Below, one piece after another: positions 34,572-44,141 of a stretch of DNA of 64,000 nucleotides. A model generated the notes under the pieces. It was not told the DNA's origin. It searched no databases and was given only the letters and a program-made list of their open reading frames with translations. Position numbers and translations under genes: made by a program. The DNA is from Streptomyces sp. NBC_00193. GTDB lineage: Bacteria; Actinomycetota; Actinomycetes; Streptomycetales; Streptomycetaceae. Position 1 is the first letter of the stretch, and every line of letters starts with the position of its first letter. Location of the stretch: assembly GCF_026342735.1 (NCBI RefSeq), contig NZ_JAPEMM010000001.1, forward strand, positions 4,836,001 to 4,900,000, in the 5' to 3' direction.

Positions 34572-35999
34572 ATGCGCCGAGCGAAAATCGTATGTACCCT
34601 GGGCCCCGCCACCGACTCATACGACCAGATCAAAGCCCTGGTCGAAGCCGGAATGGACATCGCCCGCTTCAACCTCAGCCACGGCACCTACGCCGAACAC
34701 GAGGACCGCTACCAGCGCGTCCGCAAGGCTGCCGACGAAACCGGCCGCAGCGTCGGCATCCTCGCGGACCTTCAAGGCCCGAAGATCCGCCTCGGCCGCT
34801 TCCGCGAAGGCCCCGTACTCCTTGAACGCGGCGACGAATTCACCATCACCGTCGAAGACCACGAAGGCGACCGCCACACCTGCGGCACCACCTACAAGGG
34901 CCTCGCCGCCGACGTCACCACCGGCGAACGCATCCTCGTGGACGACGGCCGCGTCACCCTCGAAGTCACCGCCGTCGACGGCCCCCGCGTCCACACCCGC
35001 GTCATCGAAGGCGGCATGGTCTCCGACAACAAGGGACTCAACCTCCCCGGCGTCGCAGTCTCCGTACCCGCCCTCTCCGAAAAAGACATCGAAGACCTCC
35101 GCTGGGCCCTGCGCATCGGCGCCGACATCATCGCCCTCTCCTTCGTCCGCAGCGGCAGCGACATCGAAGACGTCCACCGCATCATGGACGAAGAAGGCCG
35201 ACGCCTCCCCGTCATCGCCAAGGTCGAAAAGCCCCAGGCAGTCGAAAACATCGACGACATCGTCGCCGCCTTCGACGGCATCATGGTCGCCCGCGGAGAC
35301 CTCGGCGTCGAAATGCCCCTGGAACAGGTCCCCATCGTCCAGAAGCGAGCCGTCAAGCTCGCCAAGCGCAACGCCAAGCCCGTCATCGTCGCCACCCAAA
35401 TGCTCGACTCGATGATCGACAACTCCCGGCCCACCCGCGCCGAAGCCTCCGACGTAGCCAACGCCGTCATCGACGGCACCGACGCCGTCATGCTTTCCGG
35501 TGAAACCAGCGTCGGTAAGTACGCCATCGAAACCGTCCGCACCATGTCCCGCATCGTCGAAGCCGCCGAGGAAGACATCCTCGCCAAGGGCCTCCCCCCG
35601 CTCACCGACCGCAACAAGCCCCGCACCCAAGGCGGCGCAGTCGCCCGCGCCGCCGCCGAAATGGGCGACTTCCTCGGCGCGAAGTTCCTCGTCGCCTTCA
35701 CCCAGAGCGGAGACACCGTCCGCCGGCTCTCCCGCTACCGCTCACCCATCCCCCTCCTCGCCTTCACCCCCGACCCCGCCACCCGCTCCCAGCTCAACCT
35801 CACCTGGGGCGTCGAAACCTTCCTCGGCCCCCACGTCGACTCCACCGACGCCATGGTCGCCCAGGTCGAAGAAGAGCTCCTGCGCATCGGCCGCTGCGTC
35901 CCCGGCGACGTCGTCGTCATCACCGCCGGCTCACCCCCCGGCGTCAGCGGATCCACCAACCTCGTCCGCATCCACCGCATCGGCGACGCAGTCCGCTGA
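34572..35999 (+). CDS. pyk: Pyruvate kinase
   Basis: 475 residues. MRRAKIVCTLGPATDS start, RFNLSHG, LQGPKIRLG, IAKVEKPQAVENID, MVARGDLGVE, and SGETSVGKYAIETV are all present. It makes ATP and pyruvate from phosphoenolpyruvate and ADP. The ATG at 34572 is fixed by the conserved N-terminus; the frame runs on upstream without homology. Confidence 0.96.
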   Translation: MRRAKIVCTLGPATDSYDQIKALVEAGMDIARFNLSHGTYAEHEDRYQRVRKAADETGRSVGILADLQGPKIRLGRFREGPVLLERGDEFTITVEDHEGDRHTCGTTYKGLAADVTTGERILVDDGRVTLEVTAVDGPRVHTRVIEGGMVSDNKGLNLPGVAVSVPALSEKDIEDLRWALRIGADIIALSFVRSGSDIEDVHRIMDEEGRRLPVIAKVEKPQAVENIDDIVAAFDGIMVARGDLGVEMPLEQVPIVQKRAVKLAKRNAKPVIVATQMLDSMIDNSRPTRAEASDVANAVIDGTDAVMLSGETSVGKYAIETVRTMSRIVEAAEEDILAKGLPPLTDRNKPRTQGGAVARAAAEMGDFLGAKFLVAFTQSGDTVRRLSRYRSPIPLLAFTPDPATRSQLNLTWGVETFLGPHVDSTDAMVAQVEEELLRIGRCVPGDVVVITAGSPPGVSGSTNLVRIHRIGDAVR

Positions 36000-36015
36000 G
36001 GCCGCCCACAGGCGA

Positions 36016-36588
36016 CTACAGCACCTCACGTATAAGACGCACCGCGTCGGGCAACACCAAACGGCTCTCACCCGTACTCGGGAAGTGCCCGCCCGACGCG
36101 GTCACCCGCGCCTCGGCGCCCAGCTCCCGCACGAACCGCAGCACGTGCTCACCCGTCGCCTCCCCGGTCACCGGGTCATCCGCCGCGTGCAGCACACGAA
36201 ACTCCCGCGCAGCCTTGCGGATCCGCTGCCAGTCGAACTCCGGCGAGAAGAACGGCGCCAACGCGTCGTACCCCACCTCGCCGGACATCGACGCCACGAA
36301 CACCACCCCCGCGAACGCCCCCTCGGCCTCCGTGTCGTGCTCCTGCAGCAGCCGCAGCACATTCACCCCACCCAGACTGTGACCCACCAGCACGGTCTCA
36401 CCGGCCGGCGCACCCTCCGTCGCCGCCTCCAGCTCCTTCAGCCACACACCGGCCTCCGGAGCGAACGGCTCGGGGAAGTTCGGAATCCGCACCTCGTGCC
36501 CCTCGGCCGCGAACTCCTCGCCCGTCGCCGAGTACCAGTGCTCCCCGGCGCTCATCCCGTACCCGTGCACGAACACGATCCTGCTCAT
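36016..36588 (-). CDS. Small alpha/beta hydrolase (RBBP9/YdeN type)
   Basis: 190 residues: VFVHGYG at residue 5, nucleophile GHSLGG, acidic AADDP and final His in GGHFPS give a complete Ser-Asp-His triad. GAGGGGG is six bases before the ATG at 36588, which decides it over the ATG at 36594. The gene is divergent from a TetR regulator whose operators lie in the shared promoter, so it is the likely target. Substrate unknown. Confidence 0.85.
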   Translation of the reverse strand: MSRIVFVHGYGMSAGEHWYSATGEEFAAEGHEVRIPNFPEPFAPEAGVWLKELEAATEGAPAGETVLVGHSLGGVNVLRLLQEHDTEAEGAFAGVVFVASMSGEVGYDALAPFFSPEFDWQRIRKAAREFRVLHAADDPVTGEATGEHVLRFVRELGAEARVTASGGHFPSTGESRLVLPDAVRLIREVL

Positions 36589-36623
36589 GGTCATCCCCCT
36601 CGTATCCAGCGGTCGATCCTTCA

Positions 36624-36656
36624 ATCAAAACGCTACGCCGCGTTTTGATAAAACGC
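36624..36656. promoter_or_regulatory. Two overlapping palindromes: TetR operator
   Basis: ATCAAAACG-N8-CGTTTTGAT (36624-36649) and GCGTTTT-GAT-AAAACGC (36640-36656) share their middle arm in the gap between the divergent hydrolase and TetR genes. The arrangement fits two dimers binding side by side. Confidence 0.75.
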
Positions 36657-36674
36657 TAGGGCTATCGTGAAGCC

Positions 36675-37301
36675 GTGTCAATCACTCCTTCGAGCAACTC
36701 TGCGAGCAACCCGCCCCGCACCGGCGGCCGCCTCCGCAACGAAGACGCCCACCACTCCGTCCTCGAAGCCACGGCCGCACTCCTCGTCGAGAACGGCTAC
36801 GGCGCCCTCACCATCGAAGGCGTCGCCAAGCGCGCCAACGTCGCCAAGAGCACGGTCTACCGCTGGTGGAAGTCCAAGCCCGCCCTCGTCATGGACGCCT
36901 ACGCCCACGAAACCGCCGCCCGCGTCCCCGAACCCGACACCGGCACCCTCACCGGCGACCTCACCGCTTTCGTCACCGACCTCTACCGCATCGGCGGCGA
37001 CCCCGTCCGCGCCAAAGCCCTCACCGGCCTCATGGCCGAAGCCCAGCTCGACCCCGCCTTCGCCGACCCTTTCCGCGCCTGGGTCGCCACCCGCCGCGAG
37101 ATCGTCGCCGCCCTGCTGGCGAGGGCGGTCACCCGCGAGGAACTCCCCGCCGGCACGGACCTCGACCACGCCACCGACCTGATCTTCGGCCCCTTCTGGT
37201 ACCGCCTCCTCGTCGCCCACGCCCCCCTCGACCCCGCCGACGCGCGAGCCCACGTGACGACGGTCCTGCACGGCCTGACGGGACACGCCGAATTGCCTTG
37301 A
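36675..37301 (+). CDS. TetR-family regulator
   Basis: 208 residues from the GTG at 36675. The N-terminal HTH is GALTIEGVAKRANVAKSTVYRWWKSKPALVMDAY (residues about 45-80), followed by the TetR_C-like domain with GDLTAFVTDLYRIG and FGPFWYRLL. It probably represses itself and the divergent hydrolase through the operators just upstream. The stop codon overlaps the -35 box of the next gene. Confidence 0.88.
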   Translation: MSITPSSNSASNPPRTGGRLRNEDAHHSVLEATAALLVENGYGALTIEGVAKRANVAKSTVYRWWKSKPALVMDAYAHETAARVPEPDTGTLTGDLTAFVTDLYRIGGDPVRAKALTGLMAEAQLDPAFADPFRAWVATRREIVAALLARAVTREELPAGTDLDHATDLIFGPFWYRLLVAHAPLDPADARAHVTTVLHGLTGHAELP

Positions 37302-37328
37302 CCTCAAGTCGAGTTGAGGTCGTACGCT
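37298..37328 (+). promoter_or_regulatory. SoxR/MerR-type promoter with 19-bp spacer
   Basis: -35 TTGACC (37298-37303) and -10 TACGCT (37323-37328) are 19 bp apart, the stretched spacing used by MerR-family activators. The spacer holds GACCTCAA-GTCGAG-TTGAGGTC, a perfect 8-bp-arm palindrome that matches the enterobacterial SoxR box at 15 of 18 positions. Transcription would start on or next to the ATG at 37336. Confidence 0.7.
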
Positions 37329-37335
37329 CGCAAGC

Positions 37336-37794
37336 ATGACGATCAAGGAGTACTCCCGGGACCAGCTCGCGGCCCAGCCCATCGGCTACTGGGCCCGCGA
37401 GGCCGGCAAGCTCGTGATAGGCGGCATCCGTGCCGCGCTCGCCGAGGAGAACCTCACCCAGCCCCACTGGTGGACCCTCAACCACGTGGCCGGCTCCCCG
37501 GCCCACTGGAAGCGCGCGGCCCTCACCGAGAAGCTCACCCCGTACGACGACCAGGACGCCGACTTCGACGCGGTCTACGACGACCTCGCGGCGCGGGGCT
37601 GGCTCGCGCAGACGGACGGAGTCCTGACCCTGACCGAGGCGGGCGAAGCCGGCCGGGTCCGTGCGCGCGACCGCAACGCGGAGGTGCACGCGCGGCTGCG
37701 GGAGGGTGTGGACGATGCGGCCTACGCGGCGACGATCGACGGCCTGCGCCGCATGGTCGCGAACCTGGGCGGCAGCGGCGACCTGCCGGGCTAG
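37336..37794 (+). CDS. MarR-like winged-helix protein
   Basis: 152 residues with PHWWTLNHVAGSPAHWKRAALTEKL and a winged-helix end (ARGWLAQTDGVLTLTEAG). Similar proteins are usually called MarR family regulators, but the DNA-binding helix is weak, and a stress-related binding role is possible. No ribosome site; from the promoter the mRNA is probably leaderless. Control by a SoxR-like protein is inferred from the promoter; that regulator is not in the window. Confidence 0.7.
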   Translation: MTIKEYSRDQLAAQPIGYWAREAGKLVIGGIRAALAEENLTQPHWWTLNHVAGSPAHWKRAALTEKLTPYDDQDADFDAVYDDLAARGWLAQTDGVLTLTEAGEAGRVRARDRNAEVHARLREGVDDAAYAATIDGLRRMVANLGGSGDLPG

Positions 37795-38555
37795 TACTTC
37801 GGCCCGATGTGGACGTCCATGAGCGCGACGGACGCCTTGCGGGCGATGGACACGTTGAAGGGGTCGCTGCCGCGGGCCAGGATCGTCCACTGGACGCCGA
37901 CCTTGGCGAGGGTGTCCGTGCAGAGCTTCCGGATGTCGTCGGACTTGTTCGTGAAGAAGTACCGGGGGTACTCGTAGCGCTTGCCGTTGCGCACGGTCCA
38001 GTTCGTGACCCGGCACCCGTCGGAGTGGATCAGCCCCCGGACGAACTCCCACGGGTGGGCGTCGACGATGGCCTGCTGCCAGTCCTCGAGGACGATGCGG
38101 CGCTCATGCTTCTTTCCGGCCCCGTGCTGAGGGAACAGGCAAGTCCAGTGGTGGGTGTAGGACTTGACCTCCACGCACCCCTGCCGCTGGACCCGTCCCA
38201 CCTTGGGCAAGGACATGACGTGGTGCATCGCTGCTTCGGCGGCGTCGATGAGGCCGGGCCAGGAGGCGTCGCAGTAGACGGACAGGTGGTGCTGTTTGTA
38301 CTTGGAGATGATGTGGCCGTCGCCGAGGTAGAGCCCCAGGAGGTAGGCGTACGCGGGCTGGTCGACTTCGCGGCCGGTGCATCTCGGGCAGTCGGTCGGG
38401 CGGACGTACGCCTCGCCGCGGTGTCTTCGGTCCTCGGACCGCCACCAGCCGATGGTGCCGCGCGGTATGCCCAGGTGTTCGGCGACCACTCGATTGGTCA
38501 CGCCCCGGCGCATCAGTAGGACTGCTTCTTCGCGTATCGAAGGGTTGTGCTCCAC
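37791..38555 (-). CDS. HTH plus LAGLIDADG-like endonuclease protein
   Basis: About 254 residues if it starts at the GTG at 38555; the true start is uncertain since no ribosome site is seen. The N-terminal HTH (IREEAVLLMRRGVTNRVVAEHLGIPRGTIGWW) is followed by a Cys pair (CPRC) and a homing-endonuclease core, YLLGLYLGDGHI, with a second half HPWEFVRGLIHSDGCRV. Such proteins may be mobile endonucleases or domesticated regulators. It lies 110 bp downstream of an unusual tRNA on the same strand, and convergent with the winged-helix gene (4-nt overlap). Confidence 0.75.
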   Translation of the reverse strand: MEHNPSIREEAVLLMRRGVTNRVVAEHLGIPRGTIGWWRSEDRRHRGEAYVRPTDCPRCTGREVDQPAYAYLLGLYLGDGHIISKYKQHHLSVYCDASWPGLIDAAEAAMHHVMSLPKVGRVQRQGCVEVKSYTHHWTCLFPQHGAGKKHERRIVLEDWQQAIVDAHPWEFVRGLIHSDGCRVTNWTVRNGKRYEYPRYFFTNKSDDIRKLCTDTLAKVGVQWTILARGSDPFNVSIARKASVALMDVHIGPKY

Positions 38556-38665
38556 GCTTGAGAGCTTGGTCGCCGTTCGTCCAGTTGGTCGCAATTCGAA
38601 GCTGCGTTCACTGTGACGAGTGAAGATCCCAAAAGCGCTTGGCGACCTTGGAAACGAAGGAGAAG

Positions 38666-38738
38666 TGCCCCGAGTCGGATTCGAACCGACGCTGAATGGG
38701 TTTTGAATCCATGGCCTCTGCCGCTGGGCTACCGGGGC
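38666..38738 (-). tRNA. tRNA with CAA anticodon (Leu by codon), short variable arm
   Basis: 73 nt: acceptor GCCCCGG/TCGGGGC (last pair G-U), D arm of 3 bp, anticodon arm ATGGA-TTCAAAA-CCCAT, 5-nt variable region, T arm GTCGG-TTCGAAT-CCGAC, discriminator A, no encoded CCA. The anticodon reads CAA (codon UUG). Two oddities: bacterial tRNA-Leu normally has a long variable arm, and the top pair of the anticodon loop (31-39) is an A-C mismatch. The cloverleaf itself is clear. Confidence 0.85.
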
Positions 38739-38837
38739 CCCTTCGAAACAAAGGATACCTAATACCCTCCGTGTCACAAACATACAGGAGCTAGGTAGGC
38801 TCGGGGGAGCTGAATCGCCTTGCACCAAGGAGCCCCC

Positions 38838-39497
38838 GTGACCGCCGAGCACGAGTCGACGCCCACGCCCGACGCCGACCAGTCGCACGTTCCGCCGCTG
38901 ACGACGCGCGTCGTCATCGCCGAGGACGAGGCGCTCATCCGTCTCGACCTCAAGGAGATGCTTGAGGAAGAGGGCTACGCCGTCGTCGGTGAGGCCGGAG
39001 ACGGGCAGACCGCCGTCGAGCTGGCCCGGGAGCACCGTCCCGACCTCGTCATCCTTGACGTGAAGATGCCCGTCCTCGACGGGATCTCCGCCGCCGAGAA
39101 GATCGCGGAGGAGTCCATCGCCCCCGTGCTGATGCTCACCGCGTTCTCGCAGCGGGATCTGGTGGAGCGGGCGCGGGACGCCGGGGCCATGGCGTACCTC
39201 GTGAAGCCCTTCAGCAAGAGCGACGTCGTCCCCGCCATCGAGATGGCCGTGTCGCGCTTCGCCGAGCTCCGCGCGCTGGAGAAGGAGGTCGCCGACCTCT
39301 CCCTGCGCCTCGAGACCCGCAAGCTCGTGGACCGCGCCAAGAGCATCCTGCAGACGCAGTACGGGCTCTCCGAGCCGGCCGCCTTCCGGTGGATCCAGAA
39401 GACCTCCATGGACCGCCGGATGTCCATGCAGCAGGTCGCCGAGGCCGTCATCGAGGACGCCGAGGAGAAGAAGGCCGCCGCGGGCAAGGGCGAGTAG
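38838..39497 (+). CDS. pdtaR: ANTAR-domain response regulator PdtaR
   Basis: 219 residues from the GTG at 38838 with AAGGAG seven bases upstream. The receiver has EDE near residue 33, Asp in LVILDVKMP and Lys in YLVKPFS. The C-terminal ANTAR domain (LVDRAKSILQTQYGLSEPAAFRWIQKTSMDRRMSM split over two helices) binds paired RNA hairpins to prevent termination. The partner kinase PdtaS is not adjacent, as usual. Confidence 0.93.
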   Translation: MTAEHESTPTPDADQSHVPPLTTRVVIAEDEALIRLDLKEMLEEEGYAVVGEAGDGQTAVELAREHRPDLVILDVKMPVLDGISAAEKIAEESIAPVLMLTAFSQRDLVERARDAGAMAYLVKPFSKSDVVPAIEMAVSRFAELRALEKEVADLSLRLETRKLVDRAKSILQTQYGLSEPAAFRWIQKTSMDRRMSMQQVAEAVIEDAEEKKAAAGKGE

Positions 39498-39514
39498 CGC
39501 GCCCCGTACGCAAA

Positions 39515-39561
39515 GAGTGAGGCCCGCCTCCGGATCCAGGATCCGGAGGCGGGCCTCACTC
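39515..39561. terminator. Bidirectional terminator between pdtaR and livF
   Basis: Perfect 21-bp arms (GAGTGAGGCCCGCCTCCGGA with T, and complement) around CCAGG, between convergent genes. The flanking CGTACG steps extend it further. Confidence 0.9.
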
Positions 39562-39579
39562 GTACGAGGTGGAGGGGAC

Positions 39580-40292
39580 TCAGTCCTCGCCGAGGTACGC
39601 CTTGCGGACGTCCTCGTTGACCAGGAGCTCGCGGCCCGGGCCCGACAGGACGACCTTGCCGATCTCCATCACGTGGCCCTGGTCGGCCAGGGAGAGCGCC
39701 GCCTGGGCGTTCTGCTCGACCAGCAGGATGGTGGTGCCCTGTGACTTGAGCTCGGCGATGGTCGCCATGATCTTCTGCATCATGATCGGCGAGAGGCCCA
39801 TGGAGGGCTCGTCGAGCATCAGCAGCTTCGGGCGGGACATGAGCGCGCGGCCCATGGCGAGCATCTGCTGCTCGCCGCCCGAGAGGGTGCCGGCGGCCTG
39901 CTTGCGGCGCTCTCCCAGGATCGGGAAGAGGTCGTAGGCGCGCTGGACGTCCTTCTGGATGCCGTCCTTGTCCTTGCGGAGGAAGGCGCCCAGGAGGAGG
40001 TTGTCCTCGATGGTCATGCGCGGGAAGATGTGCCGCCCCTCGGGGGAGTGGGCGAGTCCGAGCGCGACGATGTCGTGCGCGGGGATCTTCTTGAGGGACT
40101 TGCCCTGGAACTTGATCTGGCCGCCGCGCGGCTTGATCAGGCCCGAGAGGGTGCGCAGGGTCGTCGTCTTGCCAGCGCCGTTGGTGCCGATGAGGGTGAC
40201 GATCTGGCCGGCGTCGACGCTGAACGAGATGCCCTTGACGGCTTCGATCTTGCCGTAGGCGACGCGGAGGTCCTCGACCTCGAGGAGTGCGG

Positions 40293-40296
<4 letters not shown>
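39580..40296 (-). CDS. livF: Branched-chain amino-acid ABC transporter ATPase LivF
   Basis: 238 residues; Walker A GTNGAGKTT, signature LSGGEQQM, Walker B LLMLDEPSMGLSP, His switch LLVEQNA. The GTG start overlaps the livG stop by 4 nt. Last gene of livJ-livH-livM-livG-livF. It powers import of Leu/Ile/Val-type amino acids with LivG. Confidence 0.93.
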
Positions 40297-41225
<929 letters not shown>

Positions 41226-41229
41226 GGGT

Positions 41230-43071
41230 TCAGACCCCTGCCTTGCCGAGGACCGTGGGCGCTTCCATGTCCTCGTGGAGTTCGAGCTGGTTGCGCCGGT
41301 TGGGGATGATGCCTTCGGGGCGCAGGCGCATCAGGACGATGAGGGCGAAGCCGAAGACGAGGAGCTGGTATTCGCCGAGGAACTGGAGCTTGTTGGGGAT
41401 CAGGAAGAGCAGTGATCCGCCGACGAGGGGTCCGGAGATGGTGCCCATGCCGCCGAGGACGACCGCGGCGAGCAGGAACGCGGAGTTCGGGGGCACGGCG
41501 TTGGCGAAGGTGTACTGGTCGGGGGTGACCGTGTAGCTGACGTGTGCCTGGACGGCTCCGGCGAGGCCGGCGAGGGTGGCGCCGAGGGCGAAGGCGATGA
41601 GTTTGACGCGGAAGCCGTTGATGCCCATGGCTTCGGCGGCGGTCTCGTCCTCGCGGATGGCGACCCAGGCGCGGCCGATGCGGGATTCCGCGCTGCGGCG
41701 GAAGACGAGGATCACGATGAGGGTGATCAGCAGCATCAGCAGGAAGTAGTTGGCGAAGCGGCCGATGGTGAATCCGGCGATGGTGTGTGTGGCTCCGAAG
41801 TCGAATCCGAAGAGGTTGACGTTCGGGATGCCGGCGATGCCGTTGGGCCCGTTGGTGATGTCGGGTCCGGAGGTGCCGTCGAGGTTGTTCATGGAGATGC
41901 GGAAGATCTCACCGAAGCCGAGCGTCACGATGGCGAGGTAGTCGCCGCGCAGGCGCAGGGTGGGTGCTCCGATGAGGACACCGAAGACCATGGAGGCGGC
42001 GGCGCCCAGCAGGAGTGCGGCCCAGAAGGGGAAGTGCACGCCGAAGGGGGAGTTGGGGGAGCCGGAGACCAGGGCCGCGGTGTAGGCGCCGACGCCGAGG
42101 AAGGCGACGTAGCCGAGGTCGAGGAGGCCGGTGAGGCCGACGACGATGTTCAGGCCGAGTGCGACGGTGGCGAAGATCAGGATGTTGACGCCGAGGTTCG
42201 CGTACTGGTCGTCGGTCTGGGTGAGGGGGAAGGCGGCCGCTGCTGCGAAGGCGCCGACGAGGGCGACGTTGCGGTGGCGGGTGGTGAGGGCGGTGACGCG
42301 GGCGAAGAGGCCCGCCTTGTTGAGCGCTGCGGCACCGAATGAGGCCGTGAGCAGGAAGCCGACGAAGAGTTCCTGGTACGGGGTGGTGATGCCGTAGGTG
42401 AAGACGGTGAGCGCGAGGCCGAGGACGACGGCGATCAGGAGGATCTCGGCCCAGGCCGGCAGGATGCGGGCGGGCTTGATCGGGCCGGAGGTGAAGGCGG
42501 CCTTGAAGGTCGTCCAGCGGTTGCCGGCTGCGTGCTTGAACTTCTCGAAGTCGGTGTCGTCGGGGTCGGGGCCTTCGAGTGCGGGGCGCTCGAAGGGGAG
42601 TCCGAAGGCGCCGATGACGGCGACGAGGCTGACCAGGGCGGCGACGCCGGCTCCGGGTTCGAGGTCTACGAGGAGTCCGAGTTCGAGGACGATCGAGACG
42701 ACGGTGTACCAGGTGGTGGCGAACGCGGCGAGGGCGGAGAGTTTGATCGCTGCGTCTGCGCCGGCCGGGGTGAGCCAGCCGAGGCCCTTGACTCCGTAGG
42801 AGGCGAGTCCGAAGAGCGCGGTGAGGGCGCCGCCGATGAGGACGAGCCACTGGAGGCCGGCGGGGGAGCCGTAGTAGGTGAGGTCGCCGGGGAAGGCGGT
42901 GCTCCAGGTCCAGGAGAGGAACGCGGAGACGACGGTGAGTGCGCCGCCGGCCGTGGCGAGGGCGCGGGCCGTCTTCTCGGGAAGGGGGATGAGTCCCTTG
43001 GCCGGTGCGGTGCTCTTCACGGTGTTCTCGGTGTTCGCGGTGTCCGCGGTGATGTTCGTCATGGAGGTCAC
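41230..43071 (-). CDS. livM: Branched-chain amino-acid ABC permease LivM with long N-terminal membrane extension
   Basis: 613 residues. The C-terminal 330 residues form the usual LivM permease (VVGLTGLLDLGYVAFLGVGAYTAAL, LRLRGDYLAIVTLGFGEI, GRAWVAIREDETAAEAMGIN). The first 280 residues add several membrane helices (about 40-60, 70-90, 108-128, 140-160, 205-228) plus a charged loop. Standard LivM has 320-430 residues, so the extra part is a lineage-specific domain. The GTG start overlaps the livH stop. Confidence 0.9.
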   Translation of the reverse strand: MTSMTNITADTANTENTVKSTAPAKGLIPLPEKTARALATAGGALTVVSAFLSWTWSTAFPGDLTYYGSPAGLQWLVLIGGALTALFGLASYGVKGLGWLTPAGADAAIKLSALAAFATTWYTVVSIVLELGLLVDLEPGAGVAALVSLVAVIGAFGLPFERPALEGPDPDDTDFEKFKHAAGNRWTTFKAAFTSGPIKPARILPAWAEILLIAVVLGLALTVFTYGITTPYQELFVGFLLTASFGAAALNKAGLFARVTALTTRHRNVALVGAFAAAAAFPLTQTDDQYANLGVNILIFATVALGLNIVVGLTGLLDLGYVAFLGVGAYTAALVSGSPNSPFGVHFPFWAALLLGAAASMVFGVLIGAPTLRLRGDYLAIVTLGFGEIFRISMNNLDGTSGPDITNGPNGIAGIPNVNLFGFDFGATHTIAGFTIGRFANYFLLMLLITLIVILVFRRSAESRIGRAWVAIREDETAAEAMGINGFRVKLIAFALGATLAGLAGAVQAHVSYTVTPDQYTFANAVPPNSAFLLAAVVLGGMGTISGPLVGGSLLFLIPNKLQFLGEYQLLVFGFALIVLMRLRPEGIIPNRRNQLELHEDMEAPTVLGKAGV

Positions 43072-43997
43072 ACCCTGTCCGCCACGCGCTGGCCCAGCAG
43101 GCCTTGTGGCCGGAAGAGGAGCACGAGGATGAGAAGTACGAACGCCCAGGTGTTACCCCAGGACTGGCCGCCGAGCTGTTCGAAGCCGGGGATGTCGGCC
43201 ACGTAGACGGTGGTCAGGGTTTCGGCGAGGCCGAGGACGAGGCCGCCGACCATGGCGCCGTAGATGTTGCCGATGCCTCCGAGGACGGCGGCGGTGAAGG
43301 CCTTGAGTCCGAGGAGGAAGCCCATCTTGAACTGGACTTCGCCGTACTTGAGGCCGTAGGCGACGGCTCCGATGGCGGCGAAGACGGCTCCGAGCGCGAA
43401 CGCGGTGGTGATGATGCGGTCGGTGTTGATGCCCATGAGCTTGGCCGTGTCGGGGTCCTGGGCGGTTGCCTGCATGCCGCGGCCGGTGCGGGTCTTCTTG
43501 ACGAAGAAGCCGAGGAAGGCCATGGAGATGGGGGCTGCGATCAGGAGGAAGACGTCACCGGTCTGGATGGTGACGCTGCCGAGGTGGAAGGGTCCGCCGG
43601 GGATCTCGGGGAAGATCAGGGAGGATTCCGCTCCGGGGTACCAGGCCCATACCGCCTGCTGGAGGGCGATGGAGAGGCCGATGGCGGTGATGAGCGGGGC
43701 GAGCCTGGGAGCGTTGCGCAGGGGCCGGTAGGCGAAGCGTTCGGCACCGACGGCGATGAGGGTGGCGACGATGACCGCGCCGATGATCATGAGCGGGAGG
43801 GCTATCCACATGGTGGTGCCCCCGGGGAGCATCAGCCAGACGGTGAGCGCTCCGAATCCGCCGGTCATGAAGATCTCGCCATGCGCGAAGTTGATGAGCT
43901 GGACGATGCCATAGACCATCGTGTAGCCGATGGCGACGAGCCCGTACATGGATCCCAGTAGCAGGCCGTTGACCAGCTGTTGCGGCAGTTCGTGCAC
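43068..43997 (-). CDS. livH: Branched-chain amino-acid ABC permease LivH
   Basis: 309 residues, eight or so membrane helices; GLLLGSMYGLVAIGYTMVYGIVQLINFAHGE at the start and GLKAFTAAVLGGIGNIYGAMVGG later are LivH signatures. GTG start with GGAGG upstream. It is preceded by a hairpin that separates it from livJ. Confidence 0.94.
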   Translation of the reverse strand: MHELPQQLVNGLLLGSMYGLVAIGYTMVYGIVQLINFAHGEIFMTGGFGALTVWLMLPGGTTMWIALPLMIIGAVIVATLIAVGAERFAYRPLRNAPRLAPLITAIGLSIALQQAVWAWYPGAESSLIFPEIPGGPFHLGSVTIQTGDVFLLIAAPISMAFLGFFVKKTRTGRGMQATAQDPDTAKLMGINTDRIITTAFALGAVFAAIGAVAYGLKYGEVQFKMGFLLGLKAFTAAVLGGIGNIYGAMVGGLVLGLAETLTTVYVADIPGFEQLGGQSWGNTWAFVLLILVLLFRPQGLLGQRVADRV

Positions 43998-44031
43998 CGC
44001 AGGTCCTCCGAGTCTTTCGACGGATGTGACT

Positions 44032-44066
44032 CCGCGCGGGGCGCTTTTTGTGCGCGCCCCGCGCGG
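44032..44066 (-). terminator. Hairpin between livJ and livH: partial terminator
   Basis: CCGCGCGGGGCGC and GCGCCCCGCGCGG (13 bp) around a loop with five T on the plus strand. It lies 75 bases after livJ and 35 before livH on their strand. Such a site would leave more mRNA for the binding protein than for the permeases. Confidence 0.7.
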
Positions 44067-44141
44067 CAGGTGGGTGGTGCTCCCGTGGCCGGCCGTTCGA
44101 GCGGACTACCGGCTACGGGTCGGTGGGGTGGTCAGGGGAGG

